Assembly (NCBI RefSeq): GCF_014648915.1
Contig: NZ_BMSA01000002.1
Location: 1-64,000, forward strand
Length of the DNA stretch: 64,000 bases
Source: Streptomyces phaeofaciens
Lineage (GTDB): Bacteria > Actinomycetota > Actinomycetes > Streptomycetales > Streptomycetaceae
Direction of reading: 5' to 3'
Shown here: in pieces, positions 33,323 to 41,971 of the stretch
How the letters are laid out: every line of letters starts with the position of its first letter
How positions within the stretch are numbered: position 1 is the stretch's first letter
Position numbers and translations under genes: made by a program
The notes under the pieces: model-generated
Seen by the model: only the letters and a program-made list of their open reading frames with translations
Told to the model about the DNA's origin: nothing
The model's database searches: none

Positions 33323-35231
33323 GGGTCACCTCCGCCTGTCCCACGCCGACATGGAGGTCCAGGTCGAGCGTCCCGCCGCCCCCGGTGCCCGGCACCGGCG
33401 GCAGGGTCGTCTTCTTCTGCTTGCCCGGCTCCACGTCCACGTCCTTCTCGTTGTCGCCCGGCAGTTGGATGTCGCCGAGTCCCACGTCGATGTTCAGCTT
33501 CACGGTCACGTCCGGCGGCACGATCACCCGCAGCCGGCCGAGACCCACCTCGGCGCTGGTGCTCACCGTCTGCCCCTTGGCGAGGTCCAGCCGGGACAGG
33601 TCCAGCGTGCCGTCGCCGGTGCCCAGGTCGTACGCCTTCTGAACGTCCGCCACCGCTGCGGGACGCCACGTCCGGTCGATCCAGTGCGTGCCGACGTCCT
33701 TGGGCAGGGCCGCCGACGCGGCCAGCAGGCCCGCCGCGACGATCGCCAGGAACACCGATCCCGCCCCCGTGCGCCCCAGGAACGAGCTGATCGCGATGCC
33801 CGCGCCGAGCACGACGAGCGCCGCCGCCAGGCCGGCCTGAAGACTGGTGCCGAGTGGGTGATCGTCCCAGGCGTGCCGGGTGACGAGGCAGCCCGCGAGC
33901 AGGGAGAGCAGGAAGGTCCACCCGCCGATCCAGCGGGGACCGGGCGGCCGGCGTATGTGTTCGCGCGGGGTGTGGATGTCCTCGGGGTGGCTGTGGCCGG
34001 TGAGGCTCACATTGACGGCCGCCGCGATGTCCCGACCGCGGGAGTCCCGGGGGCCCCACAGATAGCCGGTGCCGCCGTCGTGCGTGCCGTCCTTGACGAT
34101 GGGGTCGCGCCACCAGGAGGGGTAGGCGGACGGCACCGGCGGTGCCTGGGCCTCCGGCGGGGCGTCCGCGACGGCCTGCGCGGCCAGCGGGTCGGGGGCC
34201 GAGGAGTCCCGGTGCCGCGACCAGTACCCCGCGCCGGCCAGAAGGAGGGAGAGGACGACGGCGAACGTCAGCACCCCGCCGTTCTTCAGCATCGACAGGA
34301 ACACCCCGCAGCCGACCAGCGCGAACAGCACGGCCGTGAGGGCCTGGCCGTCGACCCGGCCGGTCAGCAGCTTGCGGACCTCGTTCTGCTCCTCGTCGGA
34401 GTAGGGGACGAGGAGCCACGCGAAGCCGTAGAAGATGAGACCGATGCCGCCGGTCGCGGAGAGCACGGCGAGCGTGATCCGGAAGATCACCGGATCCATG
34501 TCGCACTGCCGCCCCAGCCCCGCGCAGACCCCCGCCAGCACCTTGTGCCGCCGGTCGCGCCGGAATCTGTCGGGAGGTACGACGGCGTCGGTGCCGTCCG
34601 CGGCGCCGGTCCCTTCGGCGGCGGCCGCTTCCGCCGGCCCCGCACCGCCGGCAGCCCTCGCCCCCGCCGCCTCGGTCGTCCCCGGGCCGGCCGTGCTCGA
34701 TCCTGCCCCGGCCGCCCACGCCGTGGCGGCGCCGATCGCGGCCTCGGCCGCTGTCACGCCGTCGCCGCCCCGCATGTCCTTCACCACCCCTGCCGCTCCT
34801 GTCTCCTCCGTACCGCCGGCCTCTTCGGCCCCACCCGCATCTTCCGCCCGGCCCGCGCCCGCGATCGCGCCTGCGCCCGCGGACGAATCGCCTTCGTCCC
34901 GGTCCTGCCGGTCCTTCGGGTCCTGCCGATCCTTCGGGGCCTCCCGGCCCTTCCGGTCGTCCGGGCCGTTCCTGCCCGCTCGGGCGTCCAGGTCTCCCGG
35001 GTCGTCGCGATCGCTGAGTACTCCCTGGCCTCCTTGGCCTTCCTGGCTTCCCTGGTCGCCCGGGCCTCGCTGTTCTCCTTCTCCCCGTTCTCCTTCTCCT
35101 TGCGCGCCCGCCCGCTCGTGCGCGCGCGGTTCCTCACCTGCGTTGCCGGGTGTGCCGGGGGACGGGGTGGCCGCGTCGGGCGCGGTGTCCCCGTCGGGCA
35201 CGGCGTCCGCGGCGTGCTGGTGGTCTGCCAT
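33309..35231 (-). CDS. PspC-domain membrane protein with long disordered N-terminus
   Basis: A 640-residue protein. Residues 1-270 are a charged, low-complexity arm rich in Glu, Asp, Ala and Gly with repeats such as KDRQDPKDRQDRDEG. A PspC domain follows (RDRRHKVLAGVCAGLGRQCD, then FRITLAVLSATGGIGLIFYG), several more transmembrane segments, and a C-terminal LiaF-like beta domain (about 540-640; STSAEVGLGRLRVIVPPDVT) of the kind linked to cell-wall antibiotic responses. It is probably a membrane sensor or modulator of envelope stress. It is divergent from a PspC-fused histidine kinase and LuxR-type regulator, which are likely partners. The ATG at 35231 is the first in-frame Met giving a coherent protein. 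Confidence 0.9.
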   Translation of the reverse strand: MADHQHAADAVPDGDTAPDAATPSPGTPGNAGEEPRAHERAGAQGEGERGEGEQRGPGDQGSQEGQGGQGVLSDRDDPGDLDARAGRNGPDDRKGREAPKDRQDPKDRQDRDEGDSSAGAGAIAGAGRAEDAGGAEEAGGTEETGAAGVVKDMRGGDGVTAAEAAIGAATAWAAGAGSSTAGPGTTEAAGARAAGGAGPAEAAAAEGTGAADGTDAVVPPDRFRRDRRHKVLAGVCAGLGRQCDMDPVIFRITLAVLSATGGIGLIFYGFAWLLVPYSDEEQNEVRKLLTGRVDGQALTAVLFALVGCGVFLSMLKNGGVLTFAVVLSLLLAGAGYWSRHRDSSAPDPLAAQAVADAPPEAQAPPVPSAYPSWWRDPIVKDGTHDGGTGYLWGPRDSRGRDIAAAVNVSLTGHSHPEDIHTPREHIRRPPGPRWIGGWTFLLSLLAGCLVTRHAWDDHPLGTSLQAGLAAALVVLGAGIAISSFLGRTGAGSVFLAIVAAGLLAASAALPKDVGTHWIDRTWRPAAVADVQKAYDLGTGDGTLDLSRLDLAKGQTVSTSAEVGLGRLRVIVPPDVTVKLNIDVGLGDIQLPGDNEKDVDVEPGKQKKTTLPPVPGTGGGGTLDLDLHVGVGQAEVTRAAS

Positions 35232-35274
35232 GACTCCATGGTGGCGGGCGGGCGGCCCCGGCGGCAGTCGGAAT

Positions 35275-35376
35275 GACCCTGGTCGGACCCTGATATCGGC
35301 CCTGATCCAGGACCGGGGAGGCGTTCGACGTGCGCCGGCGTCGAAGATCAGGGGCGTCTCGGGGGCGAACCCTGAT
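35275..35376. promoter_or_regulatory. Repeated CCCTGAT motif in the divergent PspC promoter region
   Basis: CCCTGAT occurs at 35288-35294, 35300-35306 and 35370-35376, with the inverted copy ATCAGGG at 35347-35353 and a related CCCTGGT at 35277-35283. The 179-base gap separates the PspC gene from the histidine-kinase gene, so this is a candidate operator for the adjacent response regulator. Confidence 0.45.
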
Positions 35377-35410
35377 GCCCGGGCCGGTCGGCTGTGTGAG
35401 CATCGTTGGC

Positions 35411-36703
35411 ATGCCGGAAGCCGCAGCAGCGCCACTCGTCGAACCGCGGCCGCCGCGCAAGCTCTACCGCAGCAGCGACGGACGCTGGCTGGGTGGCGTG
35501 GCGCGGGGGCTCGCCGGGCATCTCGGGCTGCCCGTGGTGTGGGTGCGGCTCGTCTTCGTCGGCCTGTTCATGGCGGACGGCCTCGGTGCCCTGCTGTACG
35601 CGGCCTTCTGGTTCTTCGTGCCGCTCGGCGTCGGCGGGGTCGGCGACCAGAAGCCGCCGTCCCTCGTCACCACCGAGGCCGCGCCCGACGGCCGCCGCAG
35701 ACTCGTCGCGCGCAAGCCCGACAAGGGGCAGATCGTCGCCCTGCTCCTCATGGTCGTCGTCGCCATGGTCTTCGTCGGCAATGTGAACCTGGGCAGCGGC
35801 GCCAAGGCGTATCTGCTGCCCGCCGTGCTCGTCGGCGCCGGTGTCGCCCTGGTCTGGCGGCAGGCGGACAACGCCCGCCGGGCCCGCTGGGTCGAGGTCG
35901 GCCGCAGACGCCGCACGCTCACGCTCCTGCGGGCCGGCGGGGGTGTTCTCCTCGTCACCGCCGGTGTCTCCGGCATCTTCGTCCTTCAGGGCTCCGCAGC
36001 TCACCTCGGTTCCGTCCTCCAGGCCGCGCTCGCCGTGCTCGTCGGGATCACGCTCCTCGCCGGGCCCTACCTGGTCCGGATGACCCAGGACCTCTCCGAG
36101 GAACGCCTGATGCGCATCAGGGCCCAGGAGCGCGCGGAGGTCGCGGCACATGTGCACGACTCGGTGCTGCACACCCTCACCCTGATCCAGCGCAACGCGG
36201 AGAACGCGAACGAGGTGCGCCGTCTCGCCCGCGCCCAGGAGCGCGACCTGCGCACCTGGCTCTACAAGCCCGAGGGCACGGGCAAGGAGGAGGCGGACGA
36301 GCCGACCACGGTCGCCGACGCGGTCCGGCGCAACGCGGCGGAGGTCGAGGACAAGCACGGTGTCCCGATAGAGGTGGTGATCGTGGGCGACTGCTCGCTC
36401 GACGAACGGGTGGGGGCACAGATGCAGGCCGCGCGCGAGGCGATGGTGAACGCCGCCAAGTACGGTGGCGAGGGCGGCGCCGTACAGGTCTACGCCGAAG
36501 TCGAGGGCAGGACGGTCTTCGTGTCCGTCCGGGACCGCGGTCCCGGCTTCGACCTGGAATCGATACCCGCCGACCGCATGGGCGTCAGAGAATCGATCAT
36601 CGGCCGCATGGAGCGCCACGGCGGCACGGCGCGGCTGCGGGCGGTCCCCGGCGGCGGCACGGAGGTCGAGCTGGAGATGGAGAGGGCGGAGGCCACAACA
36701 TGA
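35411..36703 (+). CDS. PspC-fused sensor histidine kinase
   Basis: A 430-residue membrane sensor kinase. The N-terminus is a PspC domain (about 15-75; LYRSSDGRWLGGVARGLAGH), followed by more membrane helices to about residue 220. The dimerisation/phosphoacceptor helix is AEVAAHVHDSVLHTLTLIQ (His about 247-249), and the ATPase domain has the N box REAMVNAAKYG, the G1 box VRDRGPGFD and GVRESIIGRME. This is the NarL-class kinase layout. The ATG at 35411 gives a clean PspC start. It overlaps the regulator gene by four bases (ATGA), so the two form a translationally coupled two-component pair. A signal linked to membrane or cell-wall stress is inferred from the PspC fusion. Confidence 0.94.
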   Translation: MPEAAAAPLVEPRPPRKLYRSSDGRWLGGVARGLAGHLGLPVVWVRLVFVGLFMADGLGALLYAAFWFFVPLGVGGVGDQKPPSLVTTEAAPDGRRRLVARKPDKGQIVALLLMVVVAMVFVGNVNLGSGAKAYLLPAVLVGAGVALVWRQADNARRARWVEVGRRRRTLTLLRAGGGVLLVTAGVSGIFVLQGSAAHLGSVLQAALAVLVGITLLAGPYLVRMTQDLSEERLMRIRAQERAEVAAHVHDSVLHTLTLIQRNAENANEVRRLARAQERDLRTWLYKPEGTGKEEADEPTTVADAVRRNAAEVEDKHGVPIEVVIVGDCSLDERVGAQMQAAREAMVNAAKYGGEGGAVQVYAEVEGRTVFVSVRDRGPGFDLESIPADRMGVRESIIGRMERHGGTARLRAVPGGGTEVELEMERAEATT

Positions 36704-37440
36704 GTGACCCGACCGAGGCGAACGGGACGGCGGGGGCGGCCGAAGGAGCCGAGCCCGGCCAGGGCGACGGCGCGAACGGGCGCCGGGTGCAGGTGGTCCT
36801 GGTCGACGACCACCGCATGTTCCGCACGGGCGTACAGGCGGAGATCGGCCAGACCGAACAGACGGGCGTCGAGGTGATCGGCGAGGCGGCGGACGTCGAC
36901 CAGGCGGTCACGGTGATCACCGCGACCCGGCCCGAGGTGGTCCTCCTCGACGTCCATCTGCCGGGCGGCGGCGGGGTCGAAGTGCTGCGCCGCTGCGCCC
37001 CGTTGATGGCCGACGCCGAGCGGCCGGTGCGTTTCCTCGCCCTGTCCGTCTCGGACGCGGCGGAGGACGTGATCGGTGTGATCCGGGGCGGCGCCCGGGG
37101 CTATGTCACCAAGACGATCACCGGCACCGATCTGGTCGACTCGATCTTCCGGGTGCAGGAGGGCGACGCGGTGTTCTCGCCGCGCCTCGCCGGGTTCGTC
37201 CTCGACGCCTTCGCCTCCACGGACGCCCCGCCGGTCGACGAGGACCTGGACCGGCTCACCCAGCGTGAGCGTGAGGTGCTGCGTCTCATCGCCCGTGGGT
37301 ACGCCTACAAGGAGATCGCGAGGCAGCTCTACATCTCGGTGAAGACGGTCGAGTCGCATGTCTCGGCGGTCCTGCGCAAGCTCCAGCTGTCCAACCGTCA
37401 CGAGCTGACCCGGTGGGCGACGGCGCGGCGACTGGTGTGA
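36700..37440 (+). CDS. LuxR/NarL-family response regulator
   Basis: A 246-residue regulator. The receiver domain (about 28-150) has VVLVDDHRMFRTGVQAEI at the acidic pocket, the phosphoacceptor Asp in VVLLDVHLPG (about 86) and the conserved Lys in RGYVTKTITG. The C-terminal LuxR-type helix-turn-helix (about 183-246) shows LTQREREVLRLIARGYAYKE and KTVESHVSAVLRKL. It starts on an ATGA overlap with the histidine kinase. Its likely targets include the divergent PspC promoter region with CCCTGAT repeats. Confidence 0.95.
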   Translation: MSDPTEANGTAGAAEGAEPGQGDGANGRRVQVVLVDDHRMFRTGVQAEIGQTEQTGVEVIGEAADVDQAVTVITATRPEVVLLDVHLPGGGGVEVLRRCAPLMADAERPVRFLALSVSDAAEDVIGVIRGGARGYVTKTITGTDLVDSIFRVQEGDAVFSPRLAGFVLDAFASTDAPPVDEDLDRLTQREREVLRLIARGYAYKEIARQLYISVKTVESHVSAVLRKLQLSNRHELTRWATARRLV

Positions 37441-37525
37441 GCGAGGGCGCCGCGCCGCCTGTCGCGGGACCGCCCTCCTCACGGCAGGGGCCGTCCTTCG
37501 CACAGCGCCCGGCCGGTCCCGCGTC

Positions 37526-38608
37526 TCACACGACGCGGGTCGCCCCCGCGAACGGCATCTCGTCGATCGGTGCCACGCGGACCGGGGCCGAGGGGTTGGG
37601 GGCGTGGATCATCTGGCCGTTGCCGATGTAGATGCCGACGTGGGTGATGCCGGAGTAGAAGAACACCAGGTCTCCCGGGAGGAGCGCGGAGCGGGAGACC
37701 CGTCGGCCGGCGTCGATCTGGGCGTAGGTCGTGCGAGGCAGGGAGATCCCGGCCGAGCGGTAGGCGGCCAGGGCCAGCCCCGAGCAGTCGAAGGCGTCCG
37801 GGCCTGTCGCGCCCCAGACGTAGGGGCTGCCGAGCTTGGCGTAGGCGTAGGACACGGCGGCCGCGGCGCGGGAGGTGGGGGCCCCGGCCGTGGCGGAGCC
37901 GGGCGGCGAGAGCGTGTCGCGGGCGTCCGTGGTGCCCCGGGAGGCGCGGCCCGCCGTCGTGCCGCCGGGGCCGGTGCCCTCCGTGATCCGGTCCCGGTCC
38001 GCCGCGGTCAGCTGCTCCAGCATGCGGCGGGCCGCGTCCAGCTTGCCGGTGATCGTCGTCTTGTGCTGCTTCAGTTCGGCCCGGCGGGTTCTGAGCGTGG
38101 TCAGTTCGAGGCGGGCGGCGCCTCGCAACTGCTCGATCTCCCGCAGCTGTCGGCGGACACGGTTGACGGTGGCCGACTGCCGGTCGCCGGCGCGTTCGGC
38201 GAAGGCGGCGCCGTCGAGGTACTGGTCGGGGTCGTCGGAGAGCGCGAGTTGCACGGCGGGGTCGAGCCCGCCGTTGCGGTACTGCGCCGCGGCCATCGAA
38301 CCCAGTTCCTCCCGGGCCGAGTTGAGCCGTTCCTCCTTGCGGGCCGCCTCGTCCCGCAGGGTCTTCAGGCGCTGGGCGGCGGCCGTGGCCTTCTCCTGGG
38401 CGCCGTTGTACTTCTCGGTGGCGTCCTCCGCCTCGCGGTACAGCTGGTCCACCTTGGCCTTGACCTGCGCGGGGGTCAGGTTCGGCTCGGCCTGTCCGGT
38501 CCCGTCGAAGGCCGTCGCCGTCGCCGCGCCCGCGAGGGCGAGTGTGAACGCCGTACGGGCCTTCTGGCCGCCGAGCGAGCGCTGTCGGGGCTTGCGGTGC
38601 GCTGCCAC
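37526..38608 (-). CDS. Secreted NlpC/P60 peptidoglycan endopeptidase (first copy)
   Basis: A 360-residue cell-wall hydrolase that should cut peptide stems of peptidoglycan. It has a basic, signal-peptide N-terminus (ARTAFTLALAGAATATA), two coiled-coil stretches (about 45-110 and 145-200), a linker, and the C-terminal NlpC/P60 domain. The catalytic Cys lies in DAFDCSGLAL (about 276) and the His in THVGIYIGNG (about 324). The coiled coils may keep it inhibited or bind a membrane partner, as in RipA/CwlO-type enzymes. It is a paralogue of the gene at 40793, sharing the xHRKPR start; unlike that copy, its upstream region carries no c-di-AMP riboswitch. The GTG at 38608 has only a weak ribosome site. 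Confidence 0.92.
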   Translation of the reverse strand: MAAHRKPRQRSLGGQKARTAFTLALAGAATATAFDGTGQAEPNLTPAQVKAKVDQLYREAEDATEKYNGAQEKATAAAQRLKTLRDEAARKEERLNSAREELGSMAAAQYRNGGLDPAVQLALSDDPDQYLDGAAFAERAGDRQSATVNRVRRQLREIEQLRGAARLELTTLRTRRAELKQHKTTITGKLDAARRMLEQLTAADRDRITEGTGPGGTTAGRASRGTTDARDTLSPPGSATAGAPTSRAAAAVSYAYAKLGSPYVWGATGPDAFDCSGLALAAYRSAGISLPRTTYAQIDAGRRVSRSALLPGDLVFFYSGITHVGIYIGNGQMIHAPNPSAPVRVAPIDEMPFAGATRVV

Positions 38609-39111
38609 CTGGGACTTGCACGTCCTTTCGTACGACCGCCTCGTCCGTACGGGCGTCAGGCGGACCGACGAGGTCGGCCCGACCGACGGCGGTCAGCGGG
38701 TCCACGGCCGTCGGGTGAGCGGACGGACGGCCACGGGGGGTGTGGCTGACGCGTCCGGCGACGGCCCGCACAGGGGGAGCGGGACGCCGCCGGACCTTCT
38801 CGGCGGTGGTGGCCGACTGCCGCCCCTGGCCCGGGCGGCTGTGGGGAGCCGGTCACCTGGGGGAGGACGCTAGGCCCGTCTGTGTCGGCTTGGTAACGCG
38901 ATGTACGGAAATGGCACGAGTGGACTGCCGACTGACCGTATCTGCCCAGGAATCCGGACCGGGGCCGTCGGCTTCACAGGGTGCGCTGACCGAAGCGGCG
39001 ATTCCGGGGTGCCCCGCGGCGCAGGGCTGCTATGGAACGCATATATGCGGGTGCGGTCGGAGGAGGGGCGGTGTCGGGCGGTCCGTACCCGGCTGGCTAG
39101 CATCCGGCCTC
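38609..39111. other. 503-base divergent region upstream of the first NlpC/P60 gene
   Basis: No gene is supported. A ydaO-type aptamer was sought here and not found. The -10 of the plus-strand gene (39098-39103) lies at the right end. Confidence 0.4.
39098..39103 (+). promoter_or_regulatory. Candidate -10 of a leaderless promoter
   Basis: TAGCAT ends eight bases before the ATG at 39112, and no ribosome site lies between. Confidence 0.4.
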
Positions 39112-39465
39112 ATGGACGTACTCATCCATCTCTTCGTCGGCCTGCACATCATCGGTATCGCCGCGCTGCTGGGCGGCTTCCTCACACAGCTGAAGGCGAT
39201 GGGCCGCGGCACGGCCCGCTTCGTCCCCGCGATGCTGCACGGCGCGGCGACGATGCTGGTCACCGGCGTGATCCTGGTCGGCCTCAACCAGGCGGACGAC
39301 CAGACCGTCAACAACGTCAAGATCGGCGTGAAGCTGGCCCTGCTGATCGTGATCCTCGGCCTCGTCTACGTGAAGCGGGACGACGAGAAGGTGGAGAAGC
39401 CGCTGTTCGCCCTGGTCGGACTGCTGACCGTGGCGAACGTCTTCATCGCCGTGCTGTGGACCTGA
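39112..39465 (+). CDS. Small four-helix integral membrane protein
   Basis: A 117-residue, very hydrophobic protein with four membrane segments (LIHLFVGLHIIGIAALLGGF, FVPAMLHGAATMLVTGVILV, IGVKLALLIVILGLVYVKR and ALVGLLTVANVFIAVLW). His7 and His12 of helix 1 lie in the membrane and could bind haem or metal; this is only a suggestion. It is a conserved type in actinobacteria without a function I know. The ATG at 39112 is supported by a TAGCAT -10 eight bases upstream. Its 3' end overlaps the convergent transporter gene by 23 bases. Confidence 0.82.
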   Translation: MDVLIHLFVGLHIIGIAALLGGFLTQLKAMGRGTARFVPAMLHGAATMLVTGVILVGLNQADDQTVNNVKIGVKLALLIVILGLVYVKRDDEKVEKPLFALVGLLTVANVFIAVLWT

Positions 39466-40429
39466 TCGACTGTCGGGCCTCGGCCACCGCCATGGCGGCG
39501 ACGACCAGCCACGCCGCCGCCGCGACCCACAGCAGCACCTTCCCGGTCCCCTCCGGCCACGCGAGCTCGAGGGCCGTGGAGACCGCCGTCATCGCCGCCG
39601 CCGTCATCCCCAGCGGGAAGACCGTCGCCCACCGCCGCACGTCGTAGCGCGGGCGCGGCCACCCGATCTCGGCGACGAGCAGGACGGCGTACCAGCACAG
39701 CGCGAGGACCAGCAGTGCCACGGTCACCTTGCGCAGTACGTCCATGTCGTCGACGTTCCACAGGTACAGCGCCGGGCTGTCGGCCGCGACGAGCCTCGCG
39801 CCCGCGAGTGCCGAGACGGCGAGCGCCCCGCCCGCCACCCAGTGGTCCCCGGCGCCCTCGGTCACCTGACGCCAGTCGAACCGGGCCAGCATCAGTACGT
39901 AGAGCACCAGCCCCAGCCAGAACAGCACCAGCGCGGCGTGCGCCGGCCATGCCGTGGCCTCCGCCGCGGCCACGGTCGCCGCGAGCACCGCGAGCCCCTG
40001 CGTGGCCACACAGCACAGGAAGACCTCCCCGGGCATCCGCCGCGACCAGTTCCCCATGACGCGCAGCAGCAGCACCGGCCACAGCACCGCTGCCAGCGCC
40101 AGCAGCGCCTCGGCCAGGGTCTGCCAGCCGAGCGCCGAGACCCGGGTCCCGAGGACGGTCGTGGCGGCCACGGCGGTCAGCCCGCCCGGTGTGGCCGCCT
40201 CCGTCAGCCAGCGCTCGCGCTCGCCCACCAGCCGGACGGCGAAGTCCACGCCGAGCGCCACCCAGGCGGCGCCGGCCAGCGCCAGCAGGACGCGGGAGAG
40301 GGTCTCGTATCCGGTCAGGTGCAGTCCGACCGACAGGATGCCGGTCGCCAGCACGGCGGCCCCGGCAGCCGGGGGACGCTGCGCCCACCAGGCACGAAGG
40401 GAGAGGGCGGGGGAGGGGGAGCCGGACAT
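39443..40429 (-). CDS. TehA/SLAC1-like transporter (tellurite-resistance/dicarboxylate TDT family)
   Basis: A 328-residue protein that is membrane-embedded throughout, with about ten predicted helices in the paired arrangement of the tellurite-resistance/dicarboxylate transporter family (plant SLAC1 and bacterial TehA are members). Recognisable stretches are ATGILSVGLHLTGYETLSRV at the first helices and FPLGMTAAAMTAVSTALELA near the end. Family proteins conduct anions or export sulphite or dicarboxylates. The N-terminal MSGSPSPALSLRAWWAQRPP is cytoplasmic. The ATG at 40429 lacks a ribosome site and lies seven bases after TAGCAT, consistent with a leaderless message. Confidence 0.85.
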   Translation of the reverse strand: MSGSPSPALSLRAWWAQRPPAAGAAVLATGILSVGLHLTGYETLSRVLLALAGAAWVALGVDFAVRLVGERERWLTEAATPGGLTAVAATTVLGTRVSALGWQTLAEALLALAAVLWPVLLLRVMGNWSRRMPGEVFLCCVATQGLAVLAATVAAAEATAWPAHAALVLFWLGLVLYVLMLARFDWRQVTEGAGDHWVAGGALAVSALAGARLVAADSPALYLWNVDDMDVLRKVTVALLVLALCWYAVLLVAEIGWPRPRYDVRRWATVFPLGMTAAAMTAVSTALELAWPEGTGKVLLWVAAAAWLVVAAMAVAEARQSIRSTARR

Positions 40430-40436
40430 GCAGCCG

Positions 40437-40442
40437 ATGCTA
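40437..40442 (-). promoter_or_regulatory. Candidate -10 of a leaderless promoter (TehA-like gene)
   Basis: TAGCAT on the minus strand ends seven bases before the ATG at 40429, and no Shine-Dalgarno is present. Confidence 0.4.
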
Positions 40443-40712
40443 GGGAGTGCGGAGCGGCTTGCGCGGGGGCACGCGCGCGGGGGCGAGGAAATACGCGCGG
40501 GCGTACGCAGACGGGTGCGGCGGCGAGGGGTGCGGCGGCGAGGGGTGGGGCGCGCGGCGGGTTCCGGATGCGCCCGGCGCGACACGGCCTGCACGCCACG
40601 CGCAAGGGTGAGCAGATCACGCTCCCCGGGGTCCCTCAGCCGCCCCTACGGACCCTCACGCGCGTGTGCCGCCAGAACTGCCCGCACACGCGCGTACCGC
40701 GCGCCCAGCGGG

Positions 40713-40788
40713 CCGCACACGCGCGTACGGGCACACAGCGGCGCCCGTACCCACGTGCCTGGGAAAGAGGGCCTATGCGCGTGTGCGG
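40713..40788 (-). terminator. Nested hairpin after the second NlpC/P60 gene
   Basis: CCGCACACGCGC (40713-40724) pairs perfectly with GCGCGTGTGCGG (40777-40788); inside, GTACGGGC (40725-40732) pairs with GCCCGTAC (40743-40750). It starts five bases past the stop of the gene ending at 40793. The rest of the 363-base gap (40430-40792) holds short GC repeats, including two tandem GTGCGGCGGCGAGGG units and further copies of CACACGCGCGTAC; no gene is seen in it. Confidence 0.65.
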
Positions 40789-40792
40789 CGGA

Positions 40793-41950
40793 TCAGGCCG
40801 GCCGGACCACGCTGTGGATGCCCGACTCGCCGTCGTAGTAGATCGACTCCTCGCGGACGTACGCGCCCGGCTTCGGGGCGTGGATCATCATGCCGTTGCC
40901 GATGTAGATGCCGACATGGCTGACGTCGTCGTAGAAGAAGACCAGGTCACCGGGGCGGGCGTCGGCGAGGGAGACGGTGGTGCCGGCGTTCACCTGGTCG
41001 TAGGTGGTGCGCGGGAGGGTGACGCCCGCGGCCTTCCAGGCGGCCTGGGTGAGGCCGGAGCAGTCGAAGGAGTCGGGGCCGGTCGCGCCCCAGACGTAGG
41101 GCTTGCCGATCTGCGAGCGGGCGAAGGCGAGGGCCTTCTCGGCCTTGGTGGTGTACGAGGCGTCCGGGGCGGGCGACGAGGACGACGTGCCGCCCGCGTC
41201 CGAGGAGGTGCCGCCGCTCTCCTGCTGCGCCGCCTGCTCGGCCGCCTGCCGCTGCGCGAGCTCCGCCGCCTTGCGGGCGGCCTCCTCCTGCTTCTGCTGC
41301 TCGATCGCCGCGAGCCGCGCCTTCTCCTGGGCGGTCAGCTGCGACAGCAGCTCGCGCGCGTCGCCGAGCTTCTTCTGGACGGTCGCCTTGGCCGTCTTCA
41401 GGTCGCTCTGCGTGTCGGTGAGCGCGGCCAGGCTCTCGCCGGCCTCCCGGCGCTTCTGCATCGTCGCCGACTGCTCGGTGACGTAGTCGTCGACCGCGCC
41501 CTTCTGACGGTCGGTCATCCGGCCCATCAGCTGCGTCTGGTCGAAGTAGTCCTGCGGGGTGTCCGCGAGCAGGAAGGTCGCCGTGTCGGGCGCGGAGGCG
41601 CCGGTGCGGTACTGGGCGGCGGCGAAGGAGCCCAGCTCCTCGCGTGCCTCGTTGAGCTTCTGGGTGCGCTGGGCGACGTCGTCGAGGAGGCCGTCGACGC
41701 GCTTGCGCTGTTTGGTCGTCTTCTCCTTGGCGGCGTTGTACTTCTCGGTCGCCGACTCCGCCTGGCGGTAGAGGTCGTCGACCTTCTTCTCGACCTCCTC
41801 CAGGCTCGGCCTGCCGTCGTCCGACGGGGCGGCGTTCGCCGACTGGGAGAGCAGGGCCACCGACGTGAGGGCGGCGGTGGCGAGAGCGGGCGTGCGTATG
41901 CCCGCCACGCGTGAACCGGTGGAGCGCGGCTTGCGGTGCTGCGACGCCAA
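40793..41950 (-). CDS. Secreted NlpC/P60 peptidoglycan endopeptidase under c-di-AMP control
   Basis: A 385-residue cell-wall hydrolase, paralogous to the gene at 37526. The N-terminus (ASQHRKPRSTGSR) leads into a signal peptide ending SANA. Two long coiled-coil regions follow (about 45-120 and 150-235, the latter with KARLAAIEQQKQEEAARKAA), then a Ser/Gly linker and the NlpC/P60 domain with DSFDCSGLTQ (Cys about 297) and SHVGIYIGNG (His about 345). The start is TTG at 41950: GGAAGGAG lies nine bases upstream, and the following residues match the paralogue's start. The leader contains a ydaO-type riboswitch (41972-42126), linking expression to c-di-AMP and thus to osmotic and turgor state. Confidence 0.93.
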   Translation of the reverse strand: MASQHRKPRSTGSRVAGIRTPALATAALTSVALLSQSANAAPSDDGRPSLEEVEKKVDDLYRQAESATEKYNAAKEKTTKQRKRVDGLLDDVAQRTQKLNEAREELGSFAAAQYRTGASAPDTATFLLADTPQDYFDQTQLMGRMTDRQKGAVDDYVTEQSATMQKRREAGESLAALTDTQSDLKTAKATVQKKLGDARELLSQLTAQEKARLAAIEQQKQEEAARKAAELAQRQAAEQAAQQESGGTSSDAGGTSSSSPAPDASYTTKAEKALAFARSQIGKPYVWGATGPDSFDCSGLTQAAWKAAGVTLPRTTYDQVNAGTTVSLADARPGDLVFFYDDVSHVGIYIGNGMMIHAPKPGAYVREESIYYDGESGIHSVVRPA

Positions 41951-41971
41951 GGGAGGCGACTCCTTCCATCG

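Noticed and set aside
37560..38749. Open frame on the plus strand opposite the first NlpC/P60 gene
   Set aside because: Shadow frame; the minus strand carries catalytic motifs, coiled coils and a signal peptide.
38609..38920. Second ydaO riboswitch ahead of the first NlpC/P60 gene
   Set aside because: The conserved ydaO segments (GGGGTGAATC, CCGAACCCGACAGCTAACC) are not found in this region.
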